64,000 nucleotides of DNA from Shewanella sp. 10N.286.48.A6 (GCF_002873135.1 NZ_MCVI01000020.1:114740-178739); one strand, 5' to 3'. Counted from the stretch's first letter, positions 46,225 to 56,140 are shown. The notes: generated from the sequence alone by a model not told the origin. Numbers and translations are program-made.

Positions 46225-48390
46225 TTATTTTGAGTCTGCTAAGGGGAATATCAGCACGAACTTAACCCCACTGCCATCGGCTAGATTCTCAGCCTTAATG
46301 CTGCCTTGGTGAAACTCAGTCACTAATCTTGCAATGTACAAACCTAGCCCTAGATGCGGCTTGGCTTGCACGCCTTGTGGACGTATTGACACCATAGATT
46401 CAAAGATTTGCGCTGTCATGTCTGCAGGCAATAATGGCCCTTGGTTAGCCAGTTCGATAATCGCAGTTTTAGCGGTGCGTTTAAGTGTCAGCCTAATAGG
46501 ATCATCAGTACTGAACTCAATGGCGTTATTAATCAGTTTATCCATCAGCTGCGCTATGTATTCAGGTACACCGAACATGATCATTGGGCCATCATCAATG
46601 TCTAGGGTAAATTGAGTTTCAGGGTAGGTATATTGATAACCTTGCATGCAGCCGCTAATGACTTCTGTTAAAGAAAACTGGCTTTGCTCTGCATGGGATA
46701 AACTGGCTTCTAAGCGGGTTGCTTCACTTAAGTTGTTTAAGATTAAATGCAAACGGCTGACACCTTCTTGAGCGCGAGCGACGTATTTTTCACTGCCAGG
46801 CTCAAGTTGTTGCAAGCTTAAATGCTCAAGGGATGAACGCACTACGGCAACTGGGGTACGTAGTTCGTGTGACAGCCTCGATGACATGTTCTCTAAGTAG
46901 TGGGTGTATTGACCTAAACGGCCAACAATATTGGCAAAGCTGCGAGATAAATCGCCAATTTCATCACGGGTTTTAGAGGGGACAATTTGTTGTCTCACTC
47001 GGCCTTGGCTATCGATAGCTTGTTCAGATTGATCTCTGAGTTTGCGGATGCGGCTTGAAATGCTGGATGCAAAGATAAACAGCGCCAAGGTGCCCATACT
47101 CATGATGGTTAAAATCACATTAAACAGTTTTTCTAGCGCGCGGTTACGCAGGGTTCGAATTCCGTGGGTGGTTTCTTCTGCAATGACGGCGCCCATGACT
47201 TTATCATCAATCCAGATAGGACTGGCCGCGGCTAATACCACAGCTTTACTATCAGGGGTTAAGCGCCAGGTTGAGCCTTGTTTTCCATTAAGGGCTTGTT
47301 GAATATGACTGCCACTTAACTCGGTTGAGTCTTGCAATGAATCGACAAAATCCTGCGGCGGTTTAGTGAGGATTTTATAATATAGCGGCAATAGGTAATC
47401 AGTTTTAAATTGCCCCCAAATGCTAGGCTCACGGGTGTCATCTAAGCTTGATGACCAAAGATTATTGCTGGCGCGAATGTCACCCGATTTAGCTAATACC
47501 CGGCCATGATTATCAACCACCCAAATACGCGAGCTGTTATGACTCATACCTTTGATAATATTTTCAATTTCAGGTGATGGCACTAACACTGTGCCTAAAT
47601 GCGCCACAGAATCGATAGCTGAGGTACCGATAATAGTATTCACTGTACGGGTTTGGCTGTCATCAACATTGTAAATGGCGAACCCGAGTTTACTGCCTAG
47701 CATATTTAGCGGCATTCTAAATTCAATGTTATAACCACTATCGGTGGCAAGCCATTGCCCTTGAATGCGAATTTCTGGTGTTACGGGCATTGATTGAGTT
47801 GGATCTTGTGGCAGCTCAAAGGCACTTAACCAACCGTCTTGAGTGTTGGCGACAATATAACGCTTAAATTGGCCATCAGGTGTTTGAGTGGCAATCACTA
47901 AATGATCGTTTTTATCTACCCGTAAGCTATTTTTACTACGATAGACCAGATGCTTATCGGCAACCTCAAAAAATCCATATAAATAGCCGGCGTATTTACC
48001 CACCATGTGACTAAAGTGAATATCAACGACTTGGTTTTCATTACGATTAAAAATCACGTGATCAGTGCCATAATTGATCACTCTATGCTGATATTGCTGC
48101 CAATCAGTCAGTTTACCATCAAGTTGAATTGGCCCCGAAAGTGGATAGGCGTATAAGTCGCGGCCTTTTTCAACCTGACTTAAAAAACTGGCTTGGTGAT
48201 TAAACAGTTTCGGGCGTTCATGCAATGCGGTGGCTAAGGCTTGAGTGGTGCCCACCAAGGTTTTTTCTTGGCCGTGGCGCAGGTATTTTTCCATTTCCCA
48301 CACGTATTCATAGCCAAGCCAAGGTAAGCACAGCAAAAATAGCGATAAGATAACGACTTTAGCGCGCAGCCCTATGGGAATATTAAACAT
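46225..48390 (-). CDS. pdsS: Proteobacterial dedicated sortase system histidine kinase
   Basis: The 721-residue membrane kinase of the marine sortase locus. After the first transmembrane segment (about 12-30) comes a large periplasmic region. It contains a CBM9-like segment (PLSGPIQLDGKLTDWQQYQ, about 82-100). A second membrane segment near 420-440, a HAMP-like linker and the HisKA domain (RLSHELRTPVAVVRSSLEHL, His508) follow. The ATPase domain (NNAIEFS, GLGLYIARLVTEFHQGS) ends the protein. The ATG overlaps the regulator stop as TAATG, so the two are coupled. The sensed signal is unknown; the CBM9-like part suggests a glycan. Confidence 0.9.
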   Translation of the reverse strand: MFNIPIGLRAKVVILSLFLLCLPWLGYEYVWEMEKYLRHGQEKTLVGTTQALATALHERPKLFNHQASFLSQVEKGRDLYAYPLSGPIQLDGKLTDWQQYQHRVINYGTDHVIFNRNENQVVDIHFSHMVGKYAGYLYGFFEVADKHLVYRSKNSLRVDKNDHLVIATQTPDGQFKRYIVANTQDGWLSAFELPQDPTQSMPVTPEIRIQGQWLATDSGYNIEFRMPLNMLGSKLGFAIYNVDDSQTRTVNTIIGTSAIDSVAHLGTVLVPSPEIENIIKGMSHNSSRIWVVDNHGRVLAKSGDIRASNNLWSSSLDDTREPSIWGQFKTDYLLPLYYKILTKPPQDFVDSLQDSTELSGSHIQQALNGKQGSTWRLTPDSKAVVLAAASPIWIDDKVMGAVIAEETTHGIRTLRNRALEKLFNVILTIMSMGTLALFIFASSISSRIRKLRDQSEQAIDSQGRVRQQIVPSKTRDEIGDLSRSFANIVGRLGQYTHYLENMSSRLSHELRTPVAVVRSSLEHLSLQQLEPGSEKYVARAQEGVSRLHLILNNLSEATRLEASLSHAEQSQFSLTEVISGCMQGYQYTYPETQFTLDIDDGPMIMFGVPEYIAQLMDKLINNAIEFSTDDPIRLTLKRTAKTAIIELANQGPLLPADMTAQIFESMVSIRPQGVQAKPHLGLGLYIARLVTEFHQGSIKAENLADGSGVKFVLIFPLADSK

Positions 48391-49082
48391 TAACTGACAC
48401 TGTCCCAGCGGTAACCCATGCCATACACGGTATCGATGCAATTAAAGTCTTTATCTGCGCTTAAAAACTTTTTGCGAATACGTTTAACGTGGGAGGTAAT
48501 GGTACTGTCATCGACAAATATTTTAGCTTCTTGCATTAAGTCTTGGCGACTTCGCACATGACCTGGATGTTTTGCCATCGCGTGCACCATCCAAAACTCT
48601 GTCACGGTCAACTCTATAGGTTGCTGCTGCCAGTACACCTGAATACGGTTGCCATCAATGGTGAGCTTGCCGTGTTCAATCAGGTTATCTTCAACGATGG
48701 CTGCGCCAATCAGTTCTGAGCGTCTAAATAAAGCGGCAATACGAGCAATTAAGTGCGGAAAGCTGACATCTTTTGATAGGTAATCATCAGCGCCTAATCT
48801 AAGGCCGCAAACGGTATCAAAGTCACTGTCTCGGGCGGTTAAAAAGATAATCGGTAAACTGCTAGACATAGATCGCAGCGACTGACATAAGGTAAAGCCG
48901 CCATCTATTTCGGTCTCAAGGCCAATATCAATAATGGCTAGGTCAGGTAAACGGGCATTAAAAGCCAACATGGCAGCAGGGCGGTTGGCATAACCCTGCA
49001 CGCTATAGCCTTGTTGTTGCAGTAACTCTTTATAGTTTTCTCTAATGGCTACTTCATCTTCTACAATCGCAATTCTTTTCAT
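48390..49082 (-). CDS. pdsR: Proteobacterial dedicated sortase system response regulator
   Basis: A 230-residue OmpR-type regulator. The receiver has the acidic pair E8/D9 and a phospho-acceptor aspartate at 52 (LAIIDIGLE). A winged-helix DNA-binding domain follows (LTVTEFWMVHAMAKHPGHVRSRQDLM, then DDSTITSHVKRIRKKF). It is transcribed with pdsS and divergently from pdsO. The intergenic region upstream of it holds the TTGCCA repeats that I propose as its binding sites. Confidence 0.92.
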   Translation of the reverse strand: MKRIAIVEDEVAIRENYKELLQQQGYSVQGYANRPAAMLAFNARLPDLAIIDIGLETEIDGGFTLCQSLRSMSSSLPIIFLTARDSDFDTVCGLRLGADDYLSKDVSFPHLIARIAALFRRSELIGAAIVEDNLIEHGKLTIDGNRIQVYWQQQPIELTVTEFWMVHAMAKHPGHVRSRQDLMQEAKIFVDDSTITSHVKRIRKKFLSADKDFNCIDTVYGMGYRWDSVS

Positions 49083-49155
49083 ATCACCATCTTTGTTTTG
49101 TCTTATATGGCTGACTATACATTATTTTTATGGCCAAAAAAGCGCTCCCTAGCAA

Positions 49156-49215
49156 TTGCCATATTGTTGCCACATTTCATCGCTACATTGCCACTTTTAC
49201 GCCCCTTAATTGCCA
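49156..49215 (+). promoter_or_regulatory. Four phased TTGCCA direct repeats, putative PdsR operator array
   Basis: TTGCCA occurs at 49156, 49167, 49188 and 49210. The offsets of 11, 21 and 22 bases are all close to whole helical turns, placing every copy on the same DNA face. OmpR-family regulators typically bind direct repeats about 11 bases apart. The array lies between the divergent pdsR and pdsO genes. Confidence 0.65.
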
Positions 49216-49300
49216 TTTCAATGCTGTTTAATAGTTTCATCGAATGAGCAAACGCACTTCATTCAAATTTAATTATTAATCTGAAATAAAGGACAACACC

Positions 49301-50110
49301 ATGAAAAAGCAATTAATCGCCATCGCAATCATCAGCAGTTTATCGATCGCCAACATCACTCACTTACACGCAGAAGAAATGAAACCAGCGATTGATTCAA
49401 CCATTGATTCAAGTGATGTTTTAGCACAAACACCAGAAAGAGAGCACACAGAAGAGTTAGTCGGCTTGTCATCTGGGGCCATATTAGGCGCTGTGGTAGG
49501 CGGACCTGTTGGCGCCATCGTTGGCAGCTTTGTTGGGGTACTTATTGGTAAGACTGTGGGTGATGATTCTGAGATTGAAACTCAAAATGAGTTACTCGCC
49601 AAGCAGCAACAGGCACTCGAGCTGCAAACTTATGAACTTACGGCGCTACATGAAAAGCAACAGTCTTTGGCGGAGGTCAATGATGAATATATACAAGTGC
49701 AGACGCAATTAGCCGATTTGCGCCATGCTCAAGAGCAAAAAATGCAAGAGCTGGCCATCGGGCTAAATGTGCAATTCAAAACCGGCTCAGCGACTATCGA
49801 GCCTCATTTTGAACAACAACTCGATGATGTTGCTTATGTGATGGCATTATCACCAGATTTGATGTTGGATTTAACCGGTTACGCTGACCGCCGCGGTGAC
49901 AGTAAATTTAACCAAGCACTATCAGAGCAGCGTTTAATAGCAGTGACCAAGTATTTGGCTAATCAAGGCATAGCTGATGAACGCTTACATGCCAAAGCCT
50001 ATGGCGCGACAGCGCCTTTACATGAGCAACAAAATTTTGAAAACGACTTTTTTGATCGCCGCGTGACTTTAAAAATTATCCCTGTGGGTGAAGCTTTAGC
50101 CGCTAATTAA
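49301..50110 (+). CDS. pdsO: Sortase-associated OmpA-like protein
   Basis: The 269-residue protein has a signal peptide (residues 1-24). A glycine-zipper membrane segment follows (SGAILGAVVGGPVGAIVGSF, about 57-80), then a coiled coil (about 95-150). It ends with an OmpA-type peptidoglycan-binding domain (VQFKTGSATIEPHFEQQL, LTGYADRRGDSKFNQALSEQR). PdsO proteins accompany marine sortases. It is the first gene of the right-facing arm and may hold the system at the cell wall. Confidence 0.9.
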   Translation: MKKQLIAIAIISSLSIANITHLHAEEMKPAIDSTIDSSDVLAQTPEREHTEELVGLSSGAILGAVVGGPVGAIVGSFVGVLIGKTVGDDSEIETQNELLAKQQQALELQTYELTALHEKQQSLAEVNDEYIQVQTQLADLRHAQEQKMQELAIGLNVQFKTGSATIEPHFEQQLDDVAYVMALSPDLMLDLTGYADRRGDSKFNQALSEQRLIAVTKYLANQGIADERLHAKAYGATAPLHEQQNFENDFFDRRVTLKIIPVGEALAAN

Positions 50111-50191
50111 TATGACGAAAATTCAGTGTAAACCTTGGACTGGTGAGAATGCTGGTTTTGAGGTTTACGCTAATTTCATGGAGAGAAAACA

Positions 50192-52504
50192 ATGAATATT
50201 AGTGTTAATCGTCATTGGGTGCATTACCTTTGCTCGAGCTTAATTTTACTGGGTTTAGTGATTTTGAATGTGCTATTTCCAGTATATGCAATGCCAACAA
50301 GTAAAGCAGATGGGCGCTCTGCTGAGATAACCCAGGGTGTGCTTGAATATATACAAGAGGGTGAAATCCACTATAGCTTGCCTTTATCCACCGATGTGTC
50401 AATGAAAGTATCTGGCTGGGTTAATCGCGTTAAGGTTAAGCAAACCTTTACCAATAACACCCAAGGCTTTATAAACGGTAAGTATCATTTTCCGTTATCC
50501 CACAATGGAGCGGTGGATCAAATGCGGTTAGTCATTGGCGAGCGTATTATTGAAGGCGAAGTACAACCAAAATTACAAGCCAAAGCCACCTTTGAAAAAG
50601 CCAAAGCTGCAGGTAAACGTGCCAGTTTAGTGAGTCAGCAAAGGGTGAATATTTTTACCACAGAAGTGGCGAATTTAGCCCCTAACGAGACTTTAACTGT
50701 TGAGATATGTTATCAAGAAAAACTTAATTATAAAGAGGGTCAGTTTAGTTTACGGTTTCCAATGACCATTACGCCGCGTTATTCGCCAACAGCTTTATCA
50801 GAGCAAGTTTTAGTCGGTAATAGTGCTAGCAGTCAGAGTTCTAGTGAAAGTCCTAGTCGGCAACAGCGCCATAACCATTTGGGCATATTTGATTCTATTG
50901 CTGAAATGCTACCTGAGATGCTAACCGGCTTTAATTTGAATAACTTTGCAGAAGGGGCTGTAACTGATGATGCCTCTTCGGATTCTGCTGGTAATATCAT
51001 GGTTAATATTAATGTCGAATTAAATACAGGTTTTGAACTTGGTGCGGTAACCAGTCCGTATCACAAAATTAAAGCAGCGCCAGTGGTAGGCAAGCAACAA
51101 TGGATGGTAGAACTTGATCGCGCTGTGGTCGCCAATCAAGATTTTGTATTGAATTGGAAGCCTGTTGATGCAGCTAAATCGCATGCTGCAAATCATGCTG
51201 AAGTTGCGTTGCCGCTGCCATCAATGTTCATTCAACAAGGATTAACTCATCAATCAGCTGAACTTAGGTCAGCTAAAAATAGTATCAACTATCAAGATTA
51301 TTACGGCTTAGTGATGTTAACGCCGCCACAAGTTAAAACGTATAACGGGGTCACTCCTCGGGAGTTAATCTTGGTTATTGATACCTCTGGCTCTATGGAA
51401 GGGGACTCTATAGTGCAGGCCAAACAGGCTTTACTGTCTGCGCTTGCAGGTTTAAGAACGAAAGATAAGTTTAATATTATTGGATTTAATCATCAGTTAA
51501 CAAAACTATCTGCATCATCTTTGAAAGTTAACAGCCGTAATATTGCTAAAGCCAATCAATTTGTCCAAGGATTACAAGCCAATGGCGGCACTGAAATTAG
51601 CATGGCGCTTTCTGCCTCTTTGCTAATTCAAGATCAAAGCAATCAAATCGGGAGTGAAAACGCGCTACGTCAGGTGATATTTATTACAGACGGCGCGGTG
51701 GCTAACGAGCAAGGTTTATTTAAGCAAATAGAAGCCGACTTAGGTCAAAGTCGATTATTCACTGTCGGGATAGGCTCGGCCCCGAATACGCACTTTATGG
51801 AGCGCGCAGCCATGTTTGGCCGTGGCATTTACACCTACATTGGTAAAACGGCTGAGGTAAAACAAAAAATCGAAGGGTTACTGCAAAAGATTGAGCAACC
51901 AGTGGCAACAGATGTAAAAGTCACTTATCAAGACGGCACAATTCCTGATCATTGGCCTGCAAGAATCCCTGATTTATATACTGATGAACCAATCTTAGTC
52001 AGCTTTAAATCTCCGGCATACAATCAGCAAGATATTGTTATATCAGGCGAGACTCAGGGCGAATATTGGCAACTACAGATACCTAATCCACACCAGACTC
52101 GTCATTTAGATAATTCAGACATTGAGGCCCCAGGGTTAGATCTTATCTGGGCTAATGCGCAAATCAATGCCATTGAAGCCACCCAAACTAGGGCGAACAG
52201 TGAAAGAATAAAACAGCAAGTTAAAGCATTAGGAATGAAGTATCACCTGGTGACCTCACAAACAAGTCTAGTGGCGGTCGATAAAACCCCAGTTAATTTT
52301 ACCCCTGAATTTAACGCTGATTATCAAGTTAAGCCACATTTACCAAAGGGATTACAAAAAGCAGGTGTCTTACCGCAAACAGCAACATCGAGCCGTTTGA
52401 ATATACTCATTGGATTAAGCTTTTTATTGATTGCGCTTTTGCATGGACTTTGGCTTAAGCAGTGTCTTCCTGGTCAGCGGTTAACCATACCTAAGCATAA
52501 ATAA
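50192..52504 (+). CDS. Marine proteobacterial sortase target protein (VIT/VWA)
   Basis: The 770-residue precursor has an N-terminal signal segment (about 10-33) and a VIT domain (about 50-190; MKVSGWVNRVKVKQTFTNNT, LVSQQRVNIFTTEVANLAPNE). A von Willebrand A domain follows, with an intact MIDAS DTSGSM starting at Asp397. The C-terminus is a sorting signal: LPQTA at 727-731, a hydrophobic span (about 736-755) and a short basic tail. It resembles inter-alpha-trypsin inhibitor heavy-chain proteins. It is the likely, and here only visible, substrate of the adjacent sortase. Confidence 0.93.
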   Translation: MNISVNRHWVHYLCSSLILLGLVILNVLFPVYAMPTSKADGRSAEITQGVLEYIQEGEIHYSLPLSTDVSMKVSGWVNRVKVKQTFTNNTQGFINGKYHFPLSHNGAVDQMRLVIGERIIEGEVQPKLQAKATFEKAKAAGKRASLVSQQRVNIFTTEVANLAPNETLTVEICYQEKLNYKEGQFSLRFPMTITPRYSPTALSEQVLVGNSASSQSSSESPSRQQRHNHLGIFDSIAEMLPEMLTGFNLNNFAEGAVTDDASSDSAGNIMVNINVELNTGFELGAVTSPYHKIKAAPVVGKQQWMVELDRAVVANQDFVLNWKPVDAAKSHAANHAEVALPLPSMFIQQGLTHQSAELRSAKNSINYQDYYGLVMLTPPQVKTYNGVTPRELILVIDTSGSMEGDSIVQAKQALLSALAGLRTKDKFNIIGFNHQLTKLSASSLKVNSRNIAKANQFVQGLQANGGTEISMALSASLLIQDQSNQIGSENALRQVIFITDGAVANEQGLFKQIEADLGQSRLFTVGIGSAPNTHFMERAAMFGRGIYTYIGKTAEVKQKIEGLLQKIEQPVATDVKVTYQDGTIPDHWPARIPDLYTDEPILVSFKSPAYNQQDIVISGETQGEYWQLQIPNPHQTRHLDNSDIEAPGLDLIWANAQINAIEATQTRANSERIKQQVKALGMKYHLVTSQTSLVAVDKTPVNFTPEFNADYQVKPHLPKGLQKAGVLPQTATSSRLNILIGLSFLLIALLHGLWLKQCLPGQRLTIPKHK

Positions 52505-52515
52505 GGAGCGCTGCG

Positions 52516-53115
52516 TTGATAAGTTTAAAAATGCTCATCCCTGGTTGTTTAGCCGTCTTAGGAGTCAGTTTTTTATCACATGGAGCCTATATGCAAGTTA
52601 AAGCGAATTTTGCGCAATATTTAATTGAGCAAGCATGGAATAAAACCTTGCAAGACCAAACACCCCATAAGCCTTGGAGCTGGGCTGATACGCATCCAGT
52701 TGGCAAGTTAATGCTTTATGCAGATAAAGAAACAGATGTTTATCCTGTAGGGGATCCTATGTTTGTGCTAGCGGGGGCTTCGGGCCGAAATTTGGCGTTT
52801 GGCCCAAGCTTGATGCTTAAAGGTGCAGGGGTTGGAGAGGTTGGTAATACAATCATTGCTGGCCACAGAGACACCCATTTTTCACACTTAAAAAATGTTA
52901 AAAAAGGCGACATCGTAGAATTAGAAACCGCAATTGGGCAAATACAAAGTTACTTAATAACCGGCATCGATATAGTACATGAAACGCAAACAGAGATACT
53001 CGATATGACGGCGGATAATCAGCTAACATTGATAACCTGTTACCCGTTTGAAGACTTGTCTGCAAGCAGTGATTACCGTTACGTGGTAACGGCAAAACAA
53101 GTAAATCACAGTTAG
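52516..53115 (+). CDS. Class GN marine sortase
   Basis: Sortases cut an LPXTG-like signal and join the protein to an amine. The 199-residue protein has one N-terminal membrane segment (about 6-24). The catalytic residues are His117 (IIAGHRDTHF), Cys175 (TLITCYPF) and Arg188 (SSDYRYVV). The start is TTG with AAGGAG seven bases upstream. It follows its substrate gene by 11 bases. What the substrate is attached to in a Gram-negative cell is not known. Confidence 0.93.
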   Translation: MISLKMLIPGCLAVLGVSFLSHGAYMQVKANFAQYLIEQAWNKTLQDQTPHKPWSWADTHPVGKLMLYADKETDVYPVGDPMFVLAGASGRNLAFGPSLMLKGAGVGEVGNTIIAGHRDTHFSHLKNVKKGDIVELETAIGQIQSYLITGIDIVHETQTEILDMTADNQLTLITCYPFEDLSASSDYRYVVTAKQVNHS

Positions 53116-53163
53116 TTGTTTTAATTGGACGGTTTAATTTAACTCGCTACTTAATCGCTTTAA

Positions 53164-54183
53164 CTATATAGGCATGACTCTATTACGCCCTAATCTTTTT
53201 GCTTGATATAACAACTGGTCAGCAGCCTCAATTAGCTGACTAGTTGTTTGATTTTCTTGCCACTGCACCACACCAAATGACGCATTGACATTATCAATTC
53301 GAGTGTCACTGCGCCTGTCTTTGACCCTGAGTTTTTCAATGGAGCGTCTCATGGCTTCGGCTAATTGTCTGGCGATCCTTAATTGGCTATTTGGGACGAT
53401 AATGGCAAACTCTTCACCGCCAAAACGGTATAACTTTACCCCTTCTCGACAAGATTCCTGTAGCCGTTTGGCTACCACTCTAAGTACTAAGTCCCCAAGC
53501 TGGTGGCCATAAGTATCATTAAATAGTTTAAAGTTATCAATGTCAGCCATAATCAAGCAGCAGCCTTGGGGCGATTGTGCAATAACCGCATTAATATCGT
53601 CATTAAAAGCGCGACGATTTAACGTTTCGGTGAGTGCATCATACAAAACATCTTTTTCTGTTTTAGCCAGCTTTTGTTTTAAAATATTAATCTCGGACTG
53701 CGCTTTATTGAGTTGTTCAGTAAAACTCTTGCTACTTGATTGAATACGCGAAGATTCTTTAACCATACTGCGCACCACAGTGACCAATTGTTCCAGTGAA
53801 AAATCTTGGTTTTCAAACTCAGTTAATTTACGGACATTTTTTTGTATTTGAGATTGAAAAGTACGGGTGTCATGATGGGTATCTTTGATTGATTGAGATA
53901 ACTCGCACACCATAGCATCAAGATTTTGACGCATAGTTCTGACATCTAACTCAACAGGATCGGCGATATGTTCTCGATACAGTAACTCACTTGAAACGGG
54001 TGAATATTGTTGATTTAGCTTAATATTTTCATCAAGTGCCAGATTTAGCTTAGGATTGGTTTCGCTAACATAGGCATACCAAAGTGCATAATTGGTTGGT
54101 GTTGTTGGAATGCTGTGTTTTAGCATTAAAGGTACGGCTTTTTTTAGATGAAGCGCGGCCGTTTTCAATAAATCGTTAGACAT
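53164..54183 (-). CDS. Diguanylate cyclase
   Basis: The 339-residue protein makes cyclic di-GMP. The N-terminal 170 residues are helical, with a coiled coil (about 135-170). The C-terminal GGDEF domain has the active-site motif GGEEF (YRFGGEEFAIIVP near residue 255) and the substrate block DIDNFKLFNDTYGHQLGD. The inhibitory I-site RxxD is not seen; the position reads REGV. It has no membrane segment, so it is probably soluble. It is not clearly part of the sortase locus next to it, being convergent with the sortase gene. Confidence 0.92.
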   Translation of the reverse strand: MSNDLLKTAALHLKKAVPLMLKHSIPTTPTNYALWYAYVSETNPKLNLALDENIKLNQQYSPVSSELLYREHIADPVELDVRTMRQNLDAMVCELSQSIKDTHHDTRTFQSQIQKNVRKLTEFENQDFSLEQLVTVVRSMVKESSRIQSSSKSFTEQLNKAQSEINILKQKLAKTEKDVLYDALTETLNRRAFNDDINAVIAQSPQGCCLIMADIDNFKLFNDTYGHQLGDLVLRVVAKRLQESCREGVKLYRFGGEEFAIIVPNSQLRIARQLAEAMRRSIEKLRVKDRRSDTRIDNVNASFGVVQWQENQTTSQLIEAADQLLYQAKRLGRNRVMPI

Positions 54184-54291
54184 TCAATCCCTCAACAAAA
54201 TAGGTAATAAAGCGAATGAACCAATTAGGTTTATCAATGAAATATAACAATTAATTAATGTGATAGATATTTTGTTAGTAAGTTTTTTGAT

Positions 54292-54327
54292 AAACAGGCA
54301 AACCTTAAATAAAGTTTGCCCGTTTAT
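54292..54327 (-). terminator. Hairpin after the barrel gene, weak terminator
   Basis: Arms 54297-54303 and 54314-54320 pair perfectly. The flanks extend the stem slightly, but the T run on the minus strand is poor. Confidence 0.45.
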
Positions 54328-54371
54328 TGATTGAAGATAAGATATTTTGCCGTGATTAAAAATGTAGTTGT

Positions 54372-55259
54372 TTAAAAGCGGTAGGACACTGCAAACATAG
54401 GGCCGGTGAAACCATAGTTTATGTTGTAATCTAGGGTACGATATTCTTCATCTAAAATACTTCTAGATTGTTCAATATCAACATCGACATCATAATAGTT
54501 ATACGCCAGTGCTAATTGCCAGTTATCGCTAATTTTTGCCTGCACGCCAGCCCTTATGTCGACTAACGAACCTTTAAAATTATCATATTTGATCGCAAAA
54601 TATTGAACATGGGCGCCAAATGTCCAACCAGGATAAAATTCATAGTTACCATATAAGCCGATATTAGGCAGAGGCGCAGTGATTGCGTTATCAACAACTT
54701 TTGGAGTAAAGGTCGTCGTATCACACAAACTATTGGGGTCACTGTGACCTTCACATAAACTAATATTGCCTTCGAAAATGGTTTCAACAAACATGGTGTG
54801 AATACCAATCGATGCGCCGACAAAATATTGTTCACCTTGCCAAATATCATAACCATAACCTAAACGGAGGATATCGATATTTAACGTGGTGGAAATAGTG
54901 GCACTACCATCAATAAGGTAATTCTGATCATTATCGCCAAATTCAGGGATTTCAATATCAAACCCCAGTTGTGGGGTTTCAGCATCTCGATGTAGAGATT
55001 TCCAATCAAGGTAAATATTATGACGGTCTTTGAAGTGATAGCGGAATTCGAAAAAAGGTAGAAATTGATCTTCTGTTAAAAGTAAGTCGTCTTCAAAATC
55101 AAGCAAATAGTAATTACCTGTATCTCTGGCACTTTTAACTAACATGGTGGAATCTGTATTGGCATAAAAAGCCCCGAGAGTAAATTTATACTCGTCAGCA
55201 GACACACTGTTAGATATACATAGGGCTGTCAATAGACCGATAGGGACTCGCTTTAACAT
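54372..55259 (-). CDS. Predicted outer-membrane beta-barrel protein
   Basis: The 295-residue precursor has a signal peptide (LKRVPIGLLTALCISNSVSA). Its strand pattern is that of an outer-membrane barrel (IYLDWKSLHRD, NIDILRLGYGYDIWQGEQYF, WQLALAYNYYDVDVDI) and it ends in Tyr-Arg-Phe. Two cysteines in a loop (SLCEGHSDPNSLCD) may form a disulfide. I chose the ATG whose first base is 55259, with GGAG six bases before it; an upstream in-frame Met lacks an SD. The family is not recognised. The 317-base gap upstream (55260-55576) has no gene. Confidence 0.8.
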   Translation of the reverse strand: MLKRVPIGLLTALCISNSVSADEYKFTLGAFYANTDSTMLVKSARDTGNYYLLDFEDDLLLTEDQFLPFFEFRYHFKDRHNIYLDWKSLHRDAETPQLGFDIEIPEFGDNDQNYLIDGSATISTTLNIDILRLGYGYDIWQGEQYFVGASIGIHTMFVETIFEGNISLCEGHSDPNSLCDTTTFTPKVVDNAITAPLPNIGLYGNYEFYPGWTFGAHVQYFAIKYDNFKGSLVDIRAGVQAKISDNWQLALAYNYYDVDVDIEQSRSILDEEYRTLDYNINYGFTGPMFAVSYRF

Positions 55260-55576
55260 TATTTCTCCGCACTCTATGGGGCTCATTTGGGGTAATAAAT
55301 GAGGGTCGTGCATTATTATTTTTTTAGTTTTACTAGGCTAATATCTTAGCGCTGAAATATATTAGCATTATGTAAGCAAATGTGAAGTTTTTGTTGCTAA
55401 AGCGGTGGTTTTTTTGATCTAGTACAGGTTAACAAGCGTATTGGGCTAAAAACAAACGAAAGTCGCATTAAACCAGCTTGTTTAATGCGCATTTATAACC
55501 ATACCTGATAATAACTACATCGTAGAGGGGCGCAGAATTGCTGTGGCTGATTGACAAGATTAAAAAGTAAAAGAGA

Positions 55577-55954
55577 CTAATTCAGCACATAGGCATTAAT
55601 CAAAATACATGCCCAAGTGATCCCACATAGGGCTAGGCTCATAAATACTGCTGCAGAGGCAGTATCTTTGGCTTGGCCACTTAAGGGATGAATTTCATCA
55701 CTAATGCGATCCACTACAGCTTCAATTGCAGAGTTAACTAATTCGGTGATCAGAACAATAAATAAAGTCATGATTAACAGCAACTTTTCAATAAGGCTGA
55801 CATCGACCATAATAGCCACTGGCAGTAAAATCCCCGCTAAAATCAGTTCTTGTCTGAATGCTGCTTCGTTAACCCATGCACTTTTAAGCCCTTTAAATGA
55901 AAAACCTGTCGCACGTAAGACACGTTTTAATCCATGATTGTTTTCAGGTTTCAT
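55577..55954 (-). CDS. dgkA: Diacylglycerol kinase
   Basis: DgkA phosphorylates diacylglycerol released by osmoregulated glucan synthesis so that it returns to phospholipid. The 125-residue protein has three membrane helices and the conserved NEAAFRQEL near residue 28 and ELVNSAIEAVVDRI with catalytic Glu near 70. The end block KDTASAAVFM is also present. Its length matches E. coli DgkA (122) when the Met at 55954 is used; a longer frame to 56023 exists but is not conserved. Confidence 0.93.
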   Translation of the reverse strand: MKPENNHGLKRVLRATGFSFKGLKSAWVNEAAFRQELILAGILLPVAIMVDVSLIEKLLLIMTLFIVLITELVNSAIEAVVDRISDEIHPLSGQAKDTASAAVFMSLALCGITWACILINAYVLN

Positions 55955-56140
55955 ATTGGCTGACTTAGTCCCTAAATGGTTTGGTGGATGATGGTCCAAT
56001 TGATGACAAAAGTAGCCAAACATTGGCTAACTTATGGCAGTTTATTGATCATGCACTAAAATTGCTAATCAATTTGTTTAATTATTAGTTTACTTTTACG
56101 GCAACAGGATGTTGTTCCAAATACCAGCAAGGATGCAGCT

